Assembly (NCBI GenBank): GCA_015143295.1
Contig: CM026561.1
Coordinates: forward strand, 43,466,875-43,530,874
Direction of reading: 5' to 3'
Source: Tetracentron sinense
Lineage: Eukaryota; Streptophyta; Magnoliopsida; Trochodendrales; Trochodendraceae
DNA length: 64,000 nt
Below are positions 62,901 to 64,000 of this stretch, one piece after another (position 1 is the first letter of the stretch; each line of letters opens with the position of its first letter). The notes beneath the pieces are model-generated. The model ran no database searches. It had not been told where the DNA came from and saw nothing but the letters and a program-made list of their open reading frames with translations. The position numbers and the translations under genes are program-made.

Positions 62901-64000
62901 GATGAGAGTGTTGCTACATCTTGAACCAAATGACTACCAACGTTATATATGTGAGTATATATCTTGGTACTATCATCAGCCTAGTCAAGACATTGATGAC
63001 ATCGAGCCTTAACATAACTCAATGTGGCTCTAATTGTAGTTCTTGGGGCGGGTTGGATCATGGATGTATTATGTATTAAACTTTAATTGTATATTTTTAT
63101 TCGTATGACTTATGATTGATTGAGGAATGAATGAAACATTTTATAAGTTATATCAATATTAGTCGATCATACATTATAGTCACTTGCCAGCGCACATCTT
63201 TGCCCCCTACCCATTGCATCTCTTATGTACATTGTTGTTTTTTAAAAAAAATTCTCAAATATGTATTAACATCTATTTTAACATTTCCTTAAGCTTCACT
63301 ACATAATTCAATGTTTTTCTCTATTTTCCCTCGGAGTGTAATAAAATCCATGCGAAATGATATATCCCCGATATGTCTTTTTCTCATCGGTGTGACATGT
63401 CTTGCAATATCAACATTTAAAACCTTGATTGTGGGACAAGACTCAGATTTGAAAATTCGGAAAACATAGTTCAATAACCTATCTAAATAAAACATGGTTC
63501 CTATACTGAGTACTAACAAACTCGAAAAACAATCACACATATGCTTTGTATTAACATATTAACTTACATACATGAATAAGGCACATCACAAAGCATTGCG
63601 TACCACATTAGAAATATCTATACAATATACCTAACATAACATTACTTTAATACGGAGTTGTAGAGCCCACAACAAGTGTAATATATTCCAAACTTGATTA
63701 CACAATAATGTTTGGTATCTCAAAAAGACAAAGATACATATGGTATTCTTTTCTGCCATGTCTTATATTTGAAAATATAAAAAAGAAACTTCAATTTTAT
63801 GCAGTTTCTACACTACAATCTACTAATAACGTAAGCAGAATTATCAGCAGAAAGAGCATCTGAATGATGTATATAAGTCGGTAGCTTACATCAGCAGAAA
63901 GGGGATCAAGTAACTCCACGCCAGCAATGTCCAGAGAATGACAAGCAGCTAAATTTCCCCCGCAACCAGCATGGACCATAGAAGGCCCACAAGAAAATCC
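36599..64000 (-). CDS. MED13: Mediator subunit MED13 (MAB2/GCT), 3' nine exons, 5'-partial
   Basis: MED13 links the CDK8 kinase module to core Mediator in the nucleus and modulates RNA polymerase II transcription; the Arabidopsis orthologue is also named MACCHI-BOU 2 / GRAND CENTRAL. Exons on the minus strand are 64000(edge)-63890, 58459-58198, 58123-57973, 57525-57438, 57271-57193, 55474-55179, 39580-38473, 38346-37972 and 37197-36599. All have GT-AG borders and compatible phases, giving 3,069 nt with stop, or 1,022 residues. Landmarks in order are MVHAGCGGNLAACHSLDIAG, SDIKTALKSAFGNLDGPLSV, YQDDWLKTSANSLQLWEKAP, GFVLLDCPQSMKIESSNAS, VIYVVCPFPEPIAVLQTVIE, CYGWTEDWRWLVCIWTDSRG, ISSRQDTKGLQCLFVQVL, LQLPTCLTAESPPLAHLLHS and FHCDMVLRLRRLLHFADKEF. 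These form the C-terminal MID/PIWI-like Med13_C region. No frame is lost, so the gene looks functional. The N-terminal half lies right of the window. Confidence 0.97.
39864..41171. repeat. Unnamed 1.3-kb AT-rich repeat, copy 1
   Basis: Collinear with about 61510-63427 (minus the MITE inside that copy), for example AATTCAATAAAAATTATC, CTCAAATCTTAAAATTTCAT, TATCAAAACATTACTAAA and CCCATTGCATCTCTTATGTA. Both ends carry GATAT(C/T)GCA and CACCGAT words, hinting at weak inverted ends. No coding capacity. The family is not recognised. Confidence 0.7.
42726..43134. mobile_element. hAT-type MITE, 409 bp
   Basis: TIR CATAGTTGCTCG / CTCTCGTAACTATA, flanked by GTATGTAG and GTATGGAG (7 of 8). The interior repeats GGAAGCTCGCTTCC words. 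Confidence 0.75.
43161..43650. mobile_element. hAT-type MITE, 490 bp
   Basis: TIR CGTGGTTGTTA / TTGACAACCATG with an exact 8-bp duplication GTAAGAAC at 43153-43160 and 43651-43658. The CT-rich interior yields the spurious frame at 43425-43649. Confidence 0.87.
43871..44205. mobile_element. hAT-type MITE, 335 bp
   Basis: TIR CATGGTTTTAAAAAAA / TTTTTTTGAACTATG with an exact 8-bp duplication AACAATAG (43863-43870 and 44206-44213). The interior is rich in CCGTTACG / CGTAACGG words. Confidence 0.9.
45091..46740 (+). mobile_element. LINE relic with internal deletion
   Basis: It opens in the endonuclease domain (NERRGGCPLNAKMNKFGEFI, SRLVRFLVSSKWESCFP). It continues with the linker after it (PFKFKNMRLEDEKFQGLV) and then late RT (LSKGGKLTHIKSTLNS, FPTYLCMS) and FKVGQGLEVRIWKDVWCGS of the zinc-binding end. 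The RT catalytic core is missing, so a large internal deletion has joined the two parts, and stops and frameshifts are spread along it. It lies antisense to MED13 in the giant intron. Confidence 0.82.
47001..47186. mobile_element. Diverged copy of the AGTGTAGTCAAAATG MITE family
   Basis: The right end CGACATTTTGACTACACT and an internal TAGGCAACC match the copies at 50259-50445 and 56270-56460. The left end has decayed. Confidence 0.5.
47466..48870. mobile_element. Probable solo LTR, about 1.4 kb
   Basis: It begins CCTGATGCGGCAACATC and ends GTCCTACATCACG, with TGATG..CATCA just inside. TACTT occurs on both sides (47461-47465 and 48871-48875), a plausible 5-bp duplication, though it lies two bases outside the TG..CA pair. 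The interior has a TATTTAAAC motif near 47758 and a CT-rich leader-like block, with no retroelement domains. It reads as an LTR left after recombination, and is a fossil. Confidence 0.55.
49569..49800 (-). mobile_element. Helitron-like element with a duplicated 5' end
   Basis: The plus strand begins A|CTAGTGGGCTGCACGTGCGA and ends ATAATAGTAAAGA|T, the reverse of the Helitron pattern seen three times elsewhere here. The 5'-end motif (CCATTCTCTTATAATAGTAAAG) appears once internally and once at the end. Confidence 0.6.
49801..50835. repeat. Cluster of Helitron 5'-end-like repeats
   Basis: CATTCTCTTTATATTAGT-like words recur near 50090, 50530, 50620, 50730 and 50815, each usually preceded by AAAATTCAATCAACGTTTT. 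A TAGTGAGCTGCAAGTGCGAT 3'-end-like motif lies near 49808. This looks like several overlapping Helitron terminal fragments. A MITE (50259-50445) is inserted. Confidence 0.5.
50259..50445. mobile_element. Small MITE of the AGTGTAGTCAAAATG family
   Basis: Ends AGTGTAGTTAAAATGTCGCC / GCTTTTGACTACACT; the interior repeats GCCTAGGC words. The flanks do not show a clear duplication. Confidence 0.7.
51830..53850 (-). mobile_element. LINE relic (RT domain), interrupted by a MITE
   Basis: Minus-strand blocks lie in RT order. They are FIALIFVRKGAEDLKDFTPI near 53680, KLKEVMRDIIPHRR near 53530, a KLDISKAYDHVSW-like block near 52630 and a GLRxGDPxSPxLF-like block near 52490. PIISHLQFADNTVVLC near 52370 ends the series; its FADN stands in place of the usual FADD. 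Stops and shifts occur between blocks. The MITE at 52662-53413 lies between two of them, and a 46-bp unit is tandemly duplicated at about 53547-53636. Confidence 0.83.
52662..53413. mobile_element. hAT-type MITE nested in the LINE, 752 bp
   Basis: TIR CAATGTTACCTAGGCAC / GTGCCTGGGTAACACTG, related to the element at 61653-62223. The 8-bp flanks CTCCAGGC / CTCCCAAC match at 6 of 8. The interior has GGCACGGC words. Confidence 0.75.
56270..56460. mobile_element. Small hAT-like MITE, 191 bp
   Basis: TIR AGTGTAGTCAAAATGTC / GGGGGCTTAGACTACACT with 8-bp flanks GTAAAAAT / GAAAAAAT (7 of 8). It lies in the MED13 intron 55475-57192 and contains C16 at 56406-56421. The rest of that intron holds nothing I recognise. 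Confidence 0.78.
59040..59520 (+). mobile_element. LINE 3'-tail fragment
   Basis: PKETKDHLVIHCS near 59085 and NCWCIWKERNNTVLDN near 59260 are the terminal zinc-binding and tail segment of plant LINEs. The end TTACCCATCAAAAAGATC is typical of their 3' ends. Frames are broken between the blocks. Confidence 0.72.
59635..60728. mobile_element. hAT-type element, about 1.09 kb, no transposase
   Basis: Ends CATTGTTTTAAAAATCGGCG / ATTCGAGTTTAAAAACACTA are imperfect inverted repeats; the 8-bp flanks GCATAAAC / GCATACAT agree at 6 of 8. It contains (CT)n and (CA)n at about 59857-59912. No coding capacity seen. Confidence 0.65.
61510..63427. repeat. Unnamed 1.3-kb AT-rich repeat, copy 2, with a MITE inside
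   Basis: Same orientation and order of segments as 39864-41171, interrupted by the MITE at 61653-62223. Both copies end with ATATCCCC...CATCGGTG...AAAACCTT. Confidence 0.7.
61653..62223. mobile_element. hAT-type MITE, 571 bp
   Basis: TIR TAGTGTTACCTAGGCAC / GTGCCTAGGTAACACTG with an exact 8-bp duplication GGTATTAA (61645-61652 and 62224-62231). It is inserted in the 1.3-kb repeat and is therefore younger than it. A relative lies at 52662-53413. Confidence 0.9.

Larger units (their letters stand above)
58460..63889 (-). other. MED13 intron, about 5.4 kb
   Basis: Donor CTGAT|GTAAGC and acceptor TTGCTACAG|GTTCAT join in phase 0 (Leu-Ser-Ala-Asp, then Val-His-Ala-Ser-Ser). It contains a LINE tail, an hAT MITE, and the second copy of the 1.3-kb repeat with a MITE inside it. 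Confidence 0.9.

Noticed and set aside
1-64000. tRNA, rRNA or organelle-derived inserts
   Set aside because: I looked for tRNA-like arms and conserved rRNA words and saw none I could support; a tRNAscan or Infernal run would be decisive.

Overview
The window is nuclear DNA of a flowering plant. The evidence is plant-specific proteins split by GT-AG introns (the plant Mediator subunit MED13, a DUF1639 protein, a GPI-anchored arabinogalactan peptide), together with plant LINEs, a Ty1/Copia element, Helitrons and many hAT-type MITEs. Introns of 5 and 15 kb packed with transposons point to a medium or large genome. The species cannot be fixed from the sequence; a magnoliid or other non-grass angiosperm is only a guess.

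Layout, left to right. 1-2.4 kb: non-coding, with a decayed inverted-repeat element. 2.45-4.13 kb (+): the last four exons of a host gene I do not recognise. 5.5-5.8 kb: a small Helitron. 6.26-7.26 kb (-): a complete four-exon DUF1639 gene, 209 aa. 8.2-11.1 kb: nested inverted-repeat elements. 12.34-18.17 kb (+): a broken Ty1/Copia element with both LTRs and a 5-bp target duplication. 18.77-19.1 kb (+): a decayed copy of the plant OTU5 / OTUD6-like deubiquitinase gene. 19.3-29.2 kb: LINE relic, solo-LTR-like block, hAT MITEs, Helitron and foldback relics. 29.99-30.17 kb (+): a complete intronless arabinogalactan-peptide gene (59 aa). 30.2-36.3 kb: repeats. 36.6-64.0 kb (-): the 3' part of MED13, nine exons encoding the last 1,022 residues, with the 5' part beyond the right edge.

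MED13 dominates the right half. One intron (39581-55178, about 15.6 kb) and another (58460-63889, about 5.4 kb) hold LINE relics, hAT MITEs, a solo-LTR candidate, a Helitron-end cluster and two direct copies of an unnamed 1.3-kb repeat. All nine exons stay in phase across these insertions.

The intact genes have no evident joint pathway: MED13 acts in the Mediator CDK8 module, the AG peptide at the cell surface, and the DUF1639 protein has no known function. I found no clear sign of an undescribed coding system. The most novel material is repetitive: a foldback family built around TTAACC(A/G)(T/C)GGTTAA whose halves also lie inside three Helitrons, several hAT MITE families with readable 8-bp target duplications, and the unnamed 1.3-kb repeat in two MED13 introns. 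Coordinates and splice sites were read by eye; protein identities come from recalled family sequences, not a search.
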